Shown here piece after piece: positions 53,832-61,892 of a stretch of DNA of 64,000 bases. Position 1 is the stretch's first letter. Each line of letters opens with the position of its first letter. The translations under genes and the position numbers were made by a program. The DNA comes from Emticicia sp. BO119. Lineage in GTDB: Bacteria > Bacteroidota > Bacteroidia > Cytophagales > Spirosomataceae. The notes under the pieces were generated by a model. It made no database searches and had not been told where the DNA came from. It saw nothing but the letters and a program-made list of their open reading frames with translations. The DNA lies in NCBI RefSeq assembly GCF_013912375.1, contig NZ_JACETV010000007.1, positions 1 to 64,000 of the forward strand, written 5' to 3'.

Positions 53832-55223
53832 TTAGTTAGGATTCTGGTTATTAAATTGCTCAGTAATCACCTTACGAAGTTGCTGATGCGGACGAAGTCC
53901 GTTATTGCGGTACACTTTCGGCGTTTTGTCTGAATTAGAATCCTGTGCATTACGCATCTGGCGGATAGATGCAGTACGGAATTCTTCATACTCTTCATCA
54001 GTCATTTCTCCCCGGTTTGTACCACCTTTTGCCACACCATCGTTGAATGAGTTAATACGACGATCCTGGTCAGCTAATCGGGCGTGTTCAAGCATACCTA
54101 AAATTTCTGATGAAATGGCTTTCTTTTCTTCTTTTAGTTCAGCTATGTTCGGCAAATTCGCTAAATCATTTTCCAGAATATTCTTTTGAGCTACTTGCTC
54201 TGAAAGTGCTTTTTCAGCCACTTTCAATTCATTGGTGAGTTTAATGTTTTTCTTGCGTAAGCGTCTGATAGCAGGGCCTGATTGCAACCATCTGTACCAG
54301 TATGACTGCATCACGGGCAATGCAATACCTAAACAGATGGCCCCAGCAATGGCAAATAAAATACCACTCAAAACAAATGACATTAATGCCCAAGGGCTAT
54401 TCACTAAATCAATATTCAGTTTGTCGTAAGCTTTCAGTTGTTCATCCATTTTCTGAATCAATGCCTGATTATCAGAAGGTTGTGCCGAGGTTGGGTCTAA
54501 AGGCGTGCTGTTTACCTGCATAGCCTTTATCTGCTTGTTGATACCCTCTTTCAGTTTATCTGTCTTATAGGCTTCATATCTGAACCAACCCAATACAAGC
54601 ATAGTGCCGATAGAGAATACCAATAAAAAGCCCTGAAAAATTCCATAGACTTTTTTAGTCTTTTCATTGTAGTTAGTCAGATACGGCTGTTCTACCAAAC
54701 GTTCGTAAGCTGGTTTCAACAGGATAGACAACATGGCCAGACCGATGGCGAATGCCCATGCTTCAAACGTATTGCGGATATTGAGAGCATAAGCCACAAT
54801 TTCGTGTGAGATAATTAAATCACCGGCTACGAAAGCAACGCCAGCAAACAAGTAAAGAATACCTGCAAACAGCGAGTAGGGTGATTCTGATTTCTTGCGT
54901 TTATCATCAAGAAAATTGATTCTTTCAGTATTGGTATCAATTTCTTTCTGAATGTACCCTATGTGCTGGGTTTGTGTATTAACAGCCAGGGTGTGCTCCT
55001 GTAATTTATCGTAAGCCGCTTTTTGATTTTCTTTACCATGTTTGATGGTCTCGTCAATTTCAGCTATTTCATTACGTTTTTCAGCAATGCGGTCTTGTAA
55101 CCACTCGAAGCTGACATGACTGGAAAGGAAACTTTCATAAGTTGCCTTATCTACATTCTCAACACCGGTAATGTACCCGTGCTGAAAATCTCCGTTATAA
55201 TAATTTTCGTTTTCTTTTTCCAT
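53832..55223 (-). CDS. Four-TM coiled-coil membrane protein, partner 1 (unknown)
   Basis: 463 residues, not recognised. A short N-terminal region (1-40) is followed by a long predicted coiled coil (about 43-110, RIAEKRNEIAEIDETIKHGK). Three hydrophobic segments lie near 117-138, 153-169 and 193-213, with a fourth, long one near 283-310. A second coiled coil (about 325-385) and a hydrophilic, Asn/Arg-rich tail ending NNQNPN complete it. No signal peptide or enzyme motif was seen. It is the second gene of an operon with 55262-56329 (38-nt gap), which has the same coiled-coil / TM / TM / coiled-coil plan. I infer a membrane scaffold or sensor complex, function unknown. Confidence 0.85.
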   Translation of the reverse strand: MEKENENYYNGDFQHGYITGVENVDKATYESFLSSHVSFEWLQDRIAEKRNEIAEIDETIKHGKENQKAAYDKLQEHTLAVNTQTQHIGYIQKEIDTNTERINFLDDKRKKSESPYSLFAGILYLFAGVAFVAGDLIISHEIVAYALNIRNTFEAWAFAIGLAMLSILLKPAYERLVEQPYLTNYNEKTKKVYGIFQGFLLVFSIGTMLVLGWFRYEAYKTDKLKEGINKQIKAMQVNSTPLDPTSAQPSDNQALIQKMDEQLKAYDKLNIDLVNSPWALMSFVLSGILFAIAGAICLGIALPVMQSYWYRWLQSGPAIRRLRKKNIKLTNELKVAEKALSEQVAQKNILENDLANLPNIAELKEEKKAISSEILGMLEHARLADQDRRINSFNDGVAKGGTNRGEMTDEEYEEFRTASIRQMRNAQDSNSDKTPKVYRNNGLRPHQQLRKVITEQFNNQNPN

Positions 55224-55261
55224 GCTTAATTATGCTAATTTAGCTATCATGTGTTGAATAA

Positions 55262-56329
55262 CTATTCTAAAATCTTTTTAATTTGTTTGCTGGTCAGTTT
55301 TTCACGATAGCTTCTGGCCAGATTAAATTCGCTCTCAAATAGTTTTATCATCATATCGCGTTTTTCATTCAGACGTTTCAATTCGGCCTCTGGTGCTTTT
55401 AGCTCATCAACTATTTTCCATTTCTGAATTCTTAAATCGTCAATTTCATTCGTTAGTCTGTTTAATTCTACATCCCATTCTCCGGCCTTGCTTATTTTAT
55501 CGCTTTTCAACTTTCTGTTACCCAACCATAAACTCATATCATTTTTGGTTACTGTCAGGTTGCTCAACAACAATTTTCCTGCAAATAAGAAAAGGAAGAA
55601 ACTAAATAACAATAAGGCTAAGGCACGTACAGTTGATTGATGTTCTAATGCTTGCACAAAGACAAAAACAGAGGCCGCTAATGGCATACCTATTTCTTCT
55701 AAGGCATTTCTCCATGAAACAGGAGCATCTTTTTCATGAAATAATGATTTCGGATTAAACAGGTTAAACATGCCTGCCAACAAAACACCCAAAGCAATAA
55801 AAAAGTGATTCTGCGGGAAATTAGGTTGAATTGACTCATCTATCAAATAATAATTACCGACACACATGGCTAATGACAATAAAAGACCTACGATTGTACG
55901 CGGCAAATAATGATTGACCACTTCACGATTTTCAAGTGTTTGAGCTTTATCTTTCAGTTCATTAATACGTGTCTCTTTTTGACCGATGAAAAGATTTAAC
56001 TCTCCGATTTTCTCAGATAGATATTCAACTGATTTTTCTAAATCGGCTGTTTTATGTGAAAAATAATTTCGTATAGCTCCAGTTTTCTCTTCCGATTTCG
56101 AGTCAGATAAACCAAAAATTACTCCCTCGTCTCTCAGGGCATCTTCATTTTCTAACCAGAAAGGAGTTAAAGGAGTCTCTGTAGTTGAGACGGGTACTTC
56201 TGCAAGAGAAGTAATCTGATTGCTTACCTCATTCTGAGGTTCGGCGGTTACAGCAGATGCTTCATAGTTAGGTATGTCTGCCGGTATTTCAGAACGAAAC
56301 CAGTTTTTTAAACGGTCGAGGAAAGACAT
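55262..56329 (-). CDS. Four-TM coiled-coil membrane protein, partner 2 (unknown)
   Basis: 355 residues, not recognised. The N-terminus begins MSFLDRLKNWFRSEIPADIP, an amphipathic helix followed by a low-complexity Ser/Thr/Glu/Pro region to about 55. A coiled coil (about 93-137) leads into four hydrophobic segments (near 144-163, 176-191, 212-228, 234-256). A C-terminal coiled coil (about 285-345) ends in a Lys-rich tail. The architecture mirrors the downstream gene, so the products may be distant paralogues forming a hetero-oligomer. It is the first gene of the operon. Confidence 0.85.
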   Translation of the reverse strand: MSFLDRLKNWFRSEIPADIPNYEASAVTAEPQNEVSNQITSLAEVPVSTTETPLTPFWLENEDALRDEGVIFGLSDSKSEEKTGAIRNYFSHKTADLEKSVEYLSEKIGELNLFIGQKETRINELKDKAQTLENREVVNHYLPRTIVGLLLSLAMCVGNYYLIDESIQPNFPQNHFFIALGVLLAGMFNLFNPKSLFHEKDAPVSWRNALEEIGMPLAASVFVFVQALEHQSTVRALALLLFSFFLFLFAGKLLLSNLTVTKNDMSLWLGNRKLKSDKISKAGEWDVELNRLTNEIDDLRIQKWKIVDELKAPEAELKRLNEKRDMMIKLFESEFNLARSYREKLTSKQIKKILE

Positions 56330-56641
56330 GGGTATTAATTGGTGTTTTAATCATTTCCTTAATTTTATATCAATAATAGCTTTTATAGGAAATGAAACTT
56401 TATTAAATTTTTATAAACACAGTAAACATGGCCGAGGGGTGCTTACAAATATTACCCGACATAATTGCCATTATAACTCAAAATTCAGTAAAATATTTTG
56501 ATTTTCTTTAAATAATTGTGAAGAGAGGTGTTTATAAGGGCTATATGGTTGCTTTTTCTTCTTTTTGTCCTATTTCTTTATTCTGATTACAAGTATTAAA
56601 CTATCTGTTGAAAACTATGATGAGCGTTACAAAAAACCTTA

Positions 56642-56686
56642 AGAAAGTCTCTTTTAAACACGAAATTTGTGTAAAAGAGACTTTCT
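56642..56686. repeat. Long inverted repeat in the operon/waaA divergent spacer
   Basis: AGAAAGTCTCTTTTA (56642-56656) pairs perfectly with 56672-56686; a nested ACAC/GTGT lies inside. It lies in the 418-nt spacer (56330-56747) between the divergent coiled-coil operon and waaA. No T-run follows, so it is not an obvious terminator. Otherwise the spacer is AT-rich with nothing recognised. Confidence 0.7.
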
Positions 56687-56747
56687 CAAAGCTTTTTCGT
56701 AGGTTTGCTCTCTAAATATTATTATTGGTTTTTAATTAACCATTTAT

Positions 56748-58019
56748 ATGTTACTCGACTTTCTTTATAACCTGTCAATTCATTCTTATGTTTTATTGTT
56801 AAAACTGATTTCACCTTTCAACAAGAAGGCAAAACTTTGGATAGAGGGTAGAGACAGGCTATTTCATAAGCTAAAATCAGATGCAGAACGCCGGAAATTA
56901 AGATCGGCGAGTGCTAAAGTAGCATGGTTTCATTGTGCTTCTTTGGGTGAATTTGAACAGGGTCGTCCGGTGATAGAGGCTTTTCGTAAAAAATATCCGG
57001 ATTATAAAATTGTGCTGACTTTCTTCTCGCCTTCTGGTTATGAGATACGGAAAAATTACTCAGGGGCAGATTATATTTATTATTTACCGTCTGATACACC
57101 TGATAATGCGAAAGAATTTGTAAAAATAGTAAAACCTTCCATTGCTTTCTTTGTAAAATATGAATTCTGGAAAAACTATCTGACTGAACTAAATAAATGC
57201 AAAGTTCCTGTTATTTTGTTTTCGGCTATTTTTAGGCCTAATCAGGCGTTTTTTAAATTTTATGGCGGGTTTTACCGAAACCTTTTGCATTTGTTTAATC
57301 ATATTTTAGTACAGAATGAAAACTCATTAGAATTACTGAAAAGCATAAATATTGAGAAGGCGACTTTGGCAGGAGATACCCGCTTTGACCGTGTGAAACA
57401 GATAGTAGATAACCGGAAGACTATTACGGCAGTAGAACAATTTAAAAATGGGCAGCAAATATTTATCATCGGTTCGGCATGGCAGATGGATATGGGTGTG
57501 TTAATACCATTAATCAATGAATTAAAAGATGGGACTAAGTTTATAGTAGCCCCACATGAAATTCATGATGCCGAGATTGACATCTGGCGTAAACAATTAA
57601 CAGCTAAATCGGTACTATTTTCAGATACAGATGAGGTGAAGGATCTGGCCTCTTATGATGTACTTTTTATTGATAATATCGGTATGCTCTCTTCTCTCTA
57701 TCAATATGCTGAATATGCTTTTATAGGCGGTTCTTTTGGTAAAGGATTACATAATATTTTAGAAGCTGCTACTTTTGGAATGCCTATTTTCTTTGGGAAT
57801 AAATCATATCAGAAATTTCAGGAAGCCAATGAATTAATTCATTTCGGGGGAGCTTTTCCGGTAGAGAATATGGAAGAGTTAAAAACCTTGTATCAGGCTT
57901 TGAAAGCCAATGAAAAGAACAGAGCAAAAACTGCTGAAATATGCCGGAATTATGTGTTAAACAATGTAGGAGCTACGCAAAAAATTATGGAAGTAGTAGA
58001 AAGCATAGCAAAAAAATAG
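56748..58019 (+). CDS. waaA: 3-deoxy-D-manno-octulosonic acid (Kdo) transferase
   Basis: 423 residues, GT30 family. It adds Kdo to lipid A precursors at the cytoplasmic face of the inner membrane. Recognised by WFHCASLGEFEQGRPVIEAF with the catalytic Glu, then YYLPSDTPDNAKEFVKIVKP, FVKYEFWKNYL, LFSAIFRPNQAFFKFYG, GDTRFDRV and the C-terminal FIGGSFGKGLHNILEAATFG. The N-terminal hydrophobic helix anchors it. Its presence shows the organism makes Kdo-containing LPS. The 3' end forms a hairpin with a T-run (58000-58037). Confidence 0.96.
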   Translation: MLLDFLYNLSIHSYVLLLKLISPFNKKAKLWIEGRDRLFHKLKSDAERRKLRSASAKVAWFHCASLGEFEQGRPVIEAFRKKYPDYKIVLTFFSPSGYEIRKNYSGADYIYYLPSDTPDNAKEFVKIVKPSIAFFVKYEFWKNYLTELNKCKVPVILFSAIFRPNQAFFKFYGGFYRNLLHLFNHILVQNENSLELLKSINIEKATLAGDTRFDRVKQIVDNRKTITAVEQFKNGQQIFIIGSAWQMDMGVLIPLINELKDGTKFIVAPHEIHDAEIDIWRKQLTAKSVLFSDTDEVKDLASYDVLFIDNIGMLSSLYQYAEYAFIGGSFGKGLHNILEAATFGMPIFFGNKSYQKFQEANELIHFGGAFPVENMEELKTLYQALKANEKNRAKTAEICRNYVLNNVGATQKIMEVVESIAKK

Positions 58020-58037
58020 TTTTACTATGCTTTTTTA
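58000..58037 (+). terminator. Terminator overlapping the end of waaA
   Basis: AAAGCATAG (58000-58008, within the last codons) pairs with CTATGCTTT (58025-58033), followed by T residues. The waaA stop codon lies in the loop. Confidence 0.75.
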
Positions 58038-58040
58038 TAT

Positions 58041-58484
58041 TTAATTCTTCACAATCATATAAACTCCAACAACGGTTACTATGCCTCCGATAATGCGCAT
58101 CAAACTTATTGGATGCACTTTGAAGCCTAATAAACCAAAATGGTCGAGCGTCATAGCAGTAATTAACTGACCAGCAACAATCAGGGCAAGCATATTGGCT
58201 GAACCGATTTTCTGGATACTTAGAATAACTGTTGTAACGAAAAAAGCACCTAAAAGCCCTCCGGTCCATTTCCACCAGGCTACTGATTTAAGTGAGGCAA
58301 GAGAGGGGATAGGCTCTCTGAAAAAAGGAGTTATCAGAATCAGGGTTATCAGGCCAATACAAAAAGAAATAATGGCCGAATAGATAGGATTCTGAATAGA
58401 TTTACGGAGTTCGGCATTTACACCCGATTGAATGCTATTGGCCACTCCACAAAGTATAGCGAAAAAGTAAAAAATGATATTCAT
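58041..58484 (-). CDS. Small DMT-superfamily transporter (YdcZ/DUF606-like)
   Basis: 147 residues with five hydrophobic segments. GVANSIQSGVNAELRKSIQN at the N-terminus and WWKWTGGLLGAFFVTTVILSIQKIG, with LALIVAGQLITAMTLDHFGL, match the single-repeat drug/metabolite transporter group formerly DUF606. Such half-size transporters dimerise; the substrate is unknown. It lies 21 nt after the M20 gene stop in the argB operon direction, so export or import of an arginine-pathway metabolite is possible but speculative. Confidence 0.85.
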   Translation of the reverse strand: MNIIFYFFAILCGVANSIQSGVNAELRKSIQNPIYSAIISFCIGLITLILITPFFREPIPSLASLKSVAWWKWTGGLLGAFFVTTVILSIQKIGSANMLALIVAGQLITAMTLDHFGLLGFKVHPISLMRIIGGIVTVVGVYMIVKN

Positions 58485-58505
58485 TAATGGTTATTTGAGT
58501 CTCTC

Positions 58506-59585
58506 TTAAAGAATTACCTTTTCTAACATCTTGATATATAACTGAACGCCTTCAACAATTTCATCTATATGCACATATTCATCAGCTGTATGAGAACGTG
58601 CTGAATCACCTGGACCCATTTTCAGAGAAGGACAATCCAATAATGCCTGATCAGAAGTGGTAGGCGAACCGTACGTATTACGCCCCATAGAAATACCAGC
58701 CTGCACAATCGGGTGTTCCATCGGGATACTTGACGGACGCAAACGAATAGAGCGTGGTACTACCTCACTACTGATATTCTTCTTTACGGTTTCGATAATC
58801 TCCTCTAAAGTATATTGCTCTGTTACCCGAATATCCACCGTAAACTTACAGGTATCTGGCACTACATTGTGTTGTGTCCCGGCATTGATAATCGTAACAG
58901 TCATTTTGATAGGCCCCAAATTTTCAGATACCTTTGGGAATTGGTATGCCTGGAACCAGTTTATGTCCTGAATAGCCTTATAAATTGCATTTTCGCCCTC
59001 ATTTCTTGCCGCATGCCCGGATTTACCATGCGCATTACAATCTAATACCAAAAGTCCTTTTTCCGCTACTGCCAGGTGCATTTGTGTAGGTTCGCCCACA
59101 ATGGCAAAAGAAATCTCCGGCAATTCTGGTGCTACCATTTCAAGTCCTTCACGTCCCGAAATCTCTTCTTCGGCAGTAGCCGCTATAATCACATTATAAG
59201 TTAAATCGTCTCTATAGTAAAAAAAGCAGAAAGTGGCAATCAATGAAACCAGACAGCCACCTGCATCATTACTGCCTAATCCGTACAATTTCCCATCTTT
59301 TAATAAGGGATTAAATGGATTCAATGTCCATGATGGATTTGGCTTTACCGTATCATGGTGAGAGTTCAATAAAACAGTAGGCTTGTTGGCATCAAAAAAC
59401 TTATTTCTTGCCCAAATATTATTCTTCTTTCTGCGATATGGAATATTTCTTTCGCGGAAAAACTCTTCTATAATAGCGGCTGTTTCGTCTTCCTGTTTGC
59501 TAAAAGATTCGGTCTGAATTAAATCTTTCAGCAATTCAATCGCGTCATTTGTCAGTGTCTCAACCAGATTGGAATTTTGAATCAT
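58506..59585 (-). CDS. M20-family deacylase, probable acetyl-/succinyl-ornithine deacylase
   Basis: 359 residues. The zinc-peptidase ligands are LLNSHHDTVKP (His, Asp), LGSNDAGGCL (bridging Asp), ATAEEEISGREG (catalytic and ligand Glu) and the C-terminal MGPGDSARSHTADEY (His). A dimerisation domain sits in the middle (KGLLVLDCNAHGKSGHAARNEG). Adjacency to argB (42-nt gap) supports a role as ArgE-type N-acyl-ornithine deacylase in arginine synthesis. Some Bacteroidota use N-succinyl intermediates, so the acyl group is not certain. A -7 element (TAACTTTG on the minus strand, 59609-59616) suggests an additional promoter. Confidence 0.88.
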   Translation of the reverse strand: MIQNSNLVETLTNDAIELLKDLIQTESFSKQEDETAAIIEEFFRERNIPYRRKKNNIWARNKFFDANKPTVLLNSHHDTVKPNPSWTLNPFNPLLKDGKLYGLGSNDAGGCLVSLIATFCFFYYRDDLTYNVIIAATAEEEISGREGLEMVAPELPEISFAIVGEPTQMHLAVAEKGLLVLDCNAHGKSGHAARNEGENAIYKAIQDINWFQAYQFPKVSENLGPIKMTVTIINAGTQHNVVPDTCKFTVDIRVTEQYTLEEIIETVKKNISSEVVPRSIRLRPSSIPMEHPIVQAGISMGRNTYGSPTTSDQALLDCPSLKMGPGDSARSHTADEYVHIDEIVEGVQLYIKMLEKVIL

Positions 59586-59608
59586 ATATATTCTGTATGT
59601 TGTTGATG

Positions 59609-59616
59609 CAAAGTTA
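59609..59616 (-). promoter_or_regulatory. -7 element upstream of the M20 gene
   Basis: Minus-strand TAACTTTG followed by CA, inside the 42-nt argB/M20 gap, 23 nt before the M20 start. Confidence 0.45.
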
Positions 59617-59627
59617 ATGAAACTGTT

Positions 59628-60416
59628 TCATAAAATAATTTGTGTTCCGCTTTGGCCTTGTGCTACTGCTTGCTGTAATTCGTCAGCATGGCAGATAATA
59701 ACTTTCGAAACACCCTTTTGCAAAGCAGCAAAAGCATTATCCAGTTTTGGAATCATACCCGCATTAATCGTCCCGGTAGCTTTAAATTCTGCATAGTTGG
59801 CAGGAGTCAATGTCGGAATCACTGAATTGTTATCTTCCGGGTCTGAAAGTACACCTTTTTTCTCGAAACAATAAATCAGATTTACGGTATAATGATCAGC
59901 CATTGCTACTGCTACTGACGATGCCTGTGTATCGGCATTGGTATTCAGAATATTTCCTTCTTTATCAAAAGTCAGAGGGGCAAAAACGGGAGTCAGCTGA
60001 TTCTCTATAAAATTCCTGATAATGGCATCATTCACTTTTTCAATATCTCCTACATAGCCATAATCAATCTCTCGTACCGGACGCTTTTTTGCCAGTATTA
60101 CACCTGCATCTGCACCAGTCAACCCAATAGCATTACAATCTAAAGCTTGTAGTTGTGCGACTATCTGCTTGTTTACCAAGCCACCGTAGACCATCGTTAC
60201 CACTTCTAACATAGGTAGGTCAGTAATACGGCGACCGTCAACCATTTTAGTTTCTACATCTAATTTTACAGCTATTTTTGTTGCAATTTTACCGCCGCCA
60301 TGAATTAATGCTTTAGCATCAGATAGTGCTGAAAAGTCTTTTAAGAATTGTGCTAAAGCACGTGGATTGTCTATGACATTGCCACCGATTTTTATAATGT
60401 TAAGTTTTTGCTTCAT
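59628..60416 (-). CDS. argB: Acetylglutamate kinase (or N-succinyl-glutamate kinase)
   Basis: 262 residues of the amino-acid-kinase family. N-terminal phosphate-binding IIKIGGNVIDNP and IHGGGKIATKIAVKL, then MVDGRRITDLPMLEVVTMVYGGLVNKQIV and AIGLTGADAGVILAKKRP. C-terminal NADTQASSVAVAMA and GMIPKLDNAFAAL complete the family pattern. It phosphorylates N-acyl-glutamate in arginine biosynthesis; in some Bacteroidota the physiological substrate is the succinyl derivative. It lacks the N-terminal helix associated with arginine feedback inhibition in hexameric enzymes. First gene of argB - M20 - transporter. Confidence 0.93.
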   Translation of the reverse strand: MKQKLNIIKIGGNVIDNPRALAQFLKDFSALSDAKALIHGGGKIATKIAVKLDVETKMVDGRRITDLPMLEVVTMVYGGLVNKQIVAQLQALDCNAIGLTGADAGVILAKKRPVREIDYGYVGDIEKVNDAIIRNFIENQLTPVFAPLTFDKEGNILNTNADTQASSVAVAMADHYTVNLIYCFEKKGVLSDPEDNNSVIPTLTPANYAEFKATGTINAGMIPKLDNAFAALQKGVSKVIICHADELQQAVAQGQSGTQIIL

Positions 60417-60480
60417 TTATTGGTTATATTTGCCTGCAAAGTTTATTAGAAAGTTATCTATATAGATAGTATTGAAAAGA

Positions 60481-60570
60481 CCCCATCCCCAACCCTTCCC
60501 CAACAGTAGGGAAGGGGGTTAAAGTCCCTCTCCCCACTGTTGGGGAGAGGGACTTAGGGTGTGTGGTTTA
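60481..60570. repeat. Intergenic repeat, CCCCATCCCC family, copy 2
   Basis: Nearly identical to the copy at 39821-39911: CCCCATCCCCAACCCTTCCC, then AACAGTAGGGAAGGGGG, then TCCCTCTCCCCACTGTTGGG and GAGAGGGACTTAGGGTGTG. It lies in the divergent spacer between argB and the trans-sulfuration gene, 21 nt from the latter's start. Confidence 0.88.
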
Positions 60571-60590
60571 ACTAATCCCCAAAATTACAC

Positions 60591-61727
60591 ATGAAATTAG
60601 AAACTCTTAGCATTCATACCGGAAATCATGGTGAACCCACTACCGGAGCGGTTGTACCACCCATTATTTTGTCTACCACTTTTGAGCGAGCTGAGGACGG
60701 AAACTTTGTAGAAGGAAGAGATATTTATGCCCGTGCGTCTAATCCTAACCGACGTATGTTAGAGGAGAAATTAGCAGCTTTAGAGGGGGGAACTGATGCC
60801 ATAGCATTTTCATCAGGACAGGCAGCTACCATGAGTGTTTTTCATGCTTTGGGGACAAATAGCCATGTGATTCTGCCCGATGATATTTATTATGGTACCC
60901 GATACATGATAGAAAGTTTGTATGTGCATTGGGGCATGACCTGCACACCTGTAGATATGACTGATATTACCCAGATAAAAAAGGCAATCAGAAAAAACAC
61001 TAAACTTATCTGGATTGAAACCCCCTCGAATCCAAGCCTGAAAATAACCGATATACAGGCCGTAGTAAAACTGGCTAAATCAAAGAATATCCTGACGGGT
61101 TGTGATAATACCTGGGCAACACCTTTTTTTACGAAACCGTTTGATTTTGGAGTAGATATTATCATGCACTCCACTACCAAATATTTCGGTGGTCATTCAG
61201 ATATATTAAGTGGTTGCATTATTGTAAATGATAGTTCGCCACAGGATTTAAAGGCCAGAATCAGAAATTTTCAAACCACTGGCGGGGTGATTCCCTCCCC
61301 ATTCGATTGCTGGTTGCTGTTTCGTAGCCTTGCCACTTTTGCAGTTCGTATGCCAGTGCATGCACAGAATGCTATGAAACTGGCTACTTTCCTCGAAAGC
61401 TACCCACAGATAGAAAAGGTGAATTATCCGGGGTTAAAAACTAATGAGTACCATAGAATAGCCAAAAAACAAATGAAGAATGGCTTTGGTGGAATGATGT
61501 CAATTCTTGTAAAAGGCGGGCAGGAAGCTGCTTTAAAACTAACCTCGCAATTAAAATTGGTAAAACATGCAACGAGCCTCGGTGGGGTTGAGACTTTAAT
61601 AGAGCATCGTAAGTCGGCAGAAGGGGCACATTCGGTTAGTCCTGAAAACTTATTGCGGATTTCGGTAGGTATTGAAAACATCGAAGATTTAATTGAGGAT
61701 TTTAAACAAGCATTAGATAAATTGTAA
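60591..61727 (+). CDS. PLP-dependent trans-sulfuration enzyme (cystathionine gamma-synthase/lyase type)
   Basis: 378 residues of the Cys/Met-metabolism PLP family. Features: TTFERAEDGNFVEGRDIYAR, SNPNRRMLEEKLAALEGG, FSSGQAATMSVFHAL (phosphate site), CDNTWATPFF (Asp to pyridine N) and the PLP lysine in MHSTTKYFGGHSDILSG near residue 197. The C-terminus SLGGVETLIEHRKSAEG closes the active site. The residues separating gamma-synthase from gamma-lyase cannot be judged by eye, so I give no symbol. A short palindrome (TAACCCAT-T-ATGGGTTA, 61754-61770) after the stop may terminate it. Confidence 0.92.
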   Translation: MKLETLSIHTGNHGEPTTGAVVPPIILSTTFERAEDGNFVEGRDIYARASNPNRRMLEEKLAALEGGTDAIAFSSGQAATMSVFHALGTNSHVILPDDIYYGTRYMIESLYVHWGMTCTPVDMTDITQIKKAIRKNTKLIWIETPSNPSLKITDIQAVVKLAKSKNILTGCDNTWATPFFTKPFDFGVDIIMHSTTKYFGGHSDILSGCIIVNDSSPQDLKARIRNFQTTGGVIPSPFDCWLLFRSLATFAVRMPVHAQNAMKLATFLESYPQIEKVNYPGLKTNEYHRIAKKQMKNGFGGMMSILVKGGQEAALKLTSQLKLVKHATSLGGVETLIEHRKSAEGAHSVSPENLLRISVGIENIEDLIEDFKQALDKL

Positions 61728-61892
61728 GCTTTGGCTGCCTCCACTTAATAAAATAACCCATTATGGGTTAAATAAAAGTCGAACCAATTCGTTTATTTCG
61801 CAGTTTACATAGTTTATATTATCAGACAATCGGCCACTAAAGCGATTTACTTTAACCAGAACGGATTTCTATTTCTAACATAAAACTAAACA

